A stretch of DNA of 64,000 bases. Origin: Roseovarius arcticus. Lineage in GTDB: Bacteria > Pseudomonadota > Alphaproteobacteria > Rhodobacterales > Rhodobacteraceae. This document shows positions 62,982-64,000 of the stretch, piece by piece. The stretch is taken from positions 3,658,001 to 3,722,000 of the forward strand of contig NZ_SZZN01000001.1 of NCBI RefSeq assembly GCF_006125015.1, written 5' to 3'. The notes under the pieces were generated by a model that was not told where the DNA came from, searched no databases, and was given only the letters and a program-made list of their open reading frames with translations. A program made the translations under genes and the position numbers. How positions within the stretch are numbered: position 1 is the stretch's first letter; each line of letters opens with the position of its first letter.

Positions 62982-64000
62982 ATGGCACAGGACTATATCG
63001 TCAAAGACATTAACCTAGCCGCCTTTGGCCGCAAGGAACTAAACATTGCCGAGACTGAAATGCCGGGCCTGATGGCCCTGCGCGAGGAATTTGGTGCGGC
63101 GCAGCCGTTGAGCGGCGCGCGCATCGTTGGCAGTTTGCACATGACGATCCAGACCGCCGTGCTGATCGAGACACTGAATGCGCTCGGCGCAGATGTGCGC
63201 TGGGCGTCGTGCAATATCTTTTCCACGCAAGACCACGCAGCGGCGGCGATTGCTGAGGGCGGCACGCCCGTATTCGCGATCAAGGGCCAGACCCTGACTG
63301 AGCATTGGGATTACCTTGATCGGTCATTCCAGTTTGCCGAGGGGGCCAATATGATCCTCGACGATGGCGGCGATGCGACGCTTTATGTCCTGCTGGGCGC
63401 GCGCGTCGAGGCCGGCGAGACGGATCTGATCGAAACACCCACCTCGGAAGAGGAAGAGGCCGTGTTCGCCCAGATCAAGAAGCGCATGGGCGAGACCCCC
63501 GGTTGGTTCACCAAAACACGCGACGCAATCAAGGGCGTATCGGAGGAGACGACGACTGGCGTTCATCGCCTCTATGATTTGCACAAGAAGGGCCAGCTGC
63601 CCTTCCCGGCGATCAACGTGAACGACTCGGTGACCAAATCGAAGTTTGACAACAAGTATGGTTGCAAGGAATCGCTGGTCGACGGTATCCGCCGCGCGAC
63701 CGACACAATGATGGCCGGCAAGGTCGCCGTCGTCTTGGGCTACGGCGATGTTGGCAAAGGCAGCGCTGCGTCACTGTCGGGCGCCGGTGCGCGCGTAAAA
63801 GTAACCGAGGTCGATCCGATCTGCGCGCTTCAGGCTGCGATGGACGGGTTCGAGGTGGTCCTGCTAGAGGATGTGCTGGCCTCTGCCGACATCTTTATCA
63901 CCACGACCGGCAACAAGGACGTGATCCGCATCGAGCATATGCGCGAGATGAAGGACATGGCGATCGTCGGCAACATCGGCCATTTCGATAACGAAATTCA
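62982..64000 (+). CDS. ahcY: Adenosylhomocysteinase, 3' truncated by window
   Basis: First 339 residues. It hydrolyses S-adenosylhomocysteine to adenosine and homocysteine and so drives all SAM-dependent methylation. Seen: [69 protein letters not shown] and the NAD-binding [19 protein letters not shown] with AAGGAG upstream. The gene continues beyond base 64000. Confidence 0.97.
   Translation, partial: MAQDYIVKDINLAAFGRKELNIAETEMPGLMALREEFGAAQPLSGARIVGSLHMTIQTAVLIETLNALGADVRWASCNIFSTQDHAAAAIAEGGTPVFAIKGQTLTEHWDYLDRSFQFAEGANMILDDGGDATLYVLLGARVEAGETDLIETPTSEEEEAVFAQIKKRMGETPGWFTKTRDAIKGVSEETTTGVHRLYDLHKKGQLPFPAINVNDSVTKSKFDNKYGCKESLVDGIRRATDTMMAGKVAVVLGYGDVGKGSAASLSGAGARVKVTEVDPICALQAAMDGFEVVLLEDVLASADIFITTTGNKDVIRIEHMREMKDMAIVGNIGHFDNEI

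Overview
The window looks like a chromosomal segment of a marine alphaproteobacterium of the Rhodobacteraceae (Roseobacter-type). The evidence is the GC-rich coding style, the petABC cytochrome bc1 operon, an alphaproteobacterial-type LexA box (GTTC-N7-GTTC), an MttB-superfamily methyltransferase, a polyamine-type ABC transporter operon, and housekeeping genes of that lineage (uvrB, cysS, cimA, dapF, mtaB, radC, ahcY). No rRNA and no CRISPR array is visible. Three tRNA genes are present: Thr(TGT), Lys(TTT) and Arg(CCT).

Bases 1-3846 are accessory and scarred. They hold IS21-like terminal repeats at the left edge, a decayed IS3-family transposase, a second IS3-family element (984-2177) that appears to be inserted in the first and carries a one-base deletion in orfB, and a membrane-anchored ankyrin-repeat protein. 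Bases 3847-12682 are a compact integrative island. A 17-bp direct repeat of the tRNA-Thr 3' end bounds it. A P4-type tyrosine integrase sits at one end and the intact tRNA-Thr at the other. Paired AGGGGGA motifs near both ends may be integrase arm sites. The backbone is integrase, AlpA-like regulator, a run of overlapping small HTH/replication-like genes, an SRAP (HMCES/YedK) DNA-damage protein behind a perfect SOS box, a zinc-ribbon protein and a MGGYGSGR-type protein. The likely cargo is a unique 242-aa protein, a secreted trypsin-like protease flanked by a duplicated backbone segment, a lipoprotein and a secreted SNase-like nuclease.

Bases 12.8-28.4 kb are core genes: uvrB, the overlapping cobK-alkA-carboxylesterase operon, an MFS transporter, cobA, a squalene/phytoene-synthase-like gene overlapping cimA, cysS, an MttB-like corrinoid methyltransferase, a DMT exporter and a phosphoesterase. 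A gamma-glutamyltransferase pseudogene follows. Bases 28.9-39.1 kb are a striking 11-gene operon on the minus strand. It encodes a PotDBCA-like ABC importer, a GT1-type UDP-glycosyltransferase, two tandem paralogous cupins, an APH-fold kinase, an aldehyde dehydrogenase, a DadA/PuuB-like FAD amine oxidase and a third cupin. Nearly every junction overlaps or is separated by a few bases. I read it as an uptake and oxidation route for a cationic amine in which sugar or phosphate transfer may replace the usual gamma-glutamylation; this is the best candidate for an undescribed pathway.

Bases 39.4-49.9 kb carry a lytic transglycosylase, an amidase, a deletion scar joining a truncated LuxR regulator to the tail of an amino-acid ABC permease, the matching ATPase with a HisN-like phosphatase, an MFS exporter, tRNA-Lys, dapF-mtaB-paiB and a GST. 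Bases 50-64 kb carry an outer-membrane barrel protein, petABC with a strong terminator, a LacI-type regulator with a possible self-operator, tRNA-Arg, radC, a 5-oxoprolinase/hydantoinase fusion, a DUF442 phosphatase-like gene coupled to a DgoK-like gene, msrA, a GNAT-HD pair and the 5' part of ahcY, which runs off the window.
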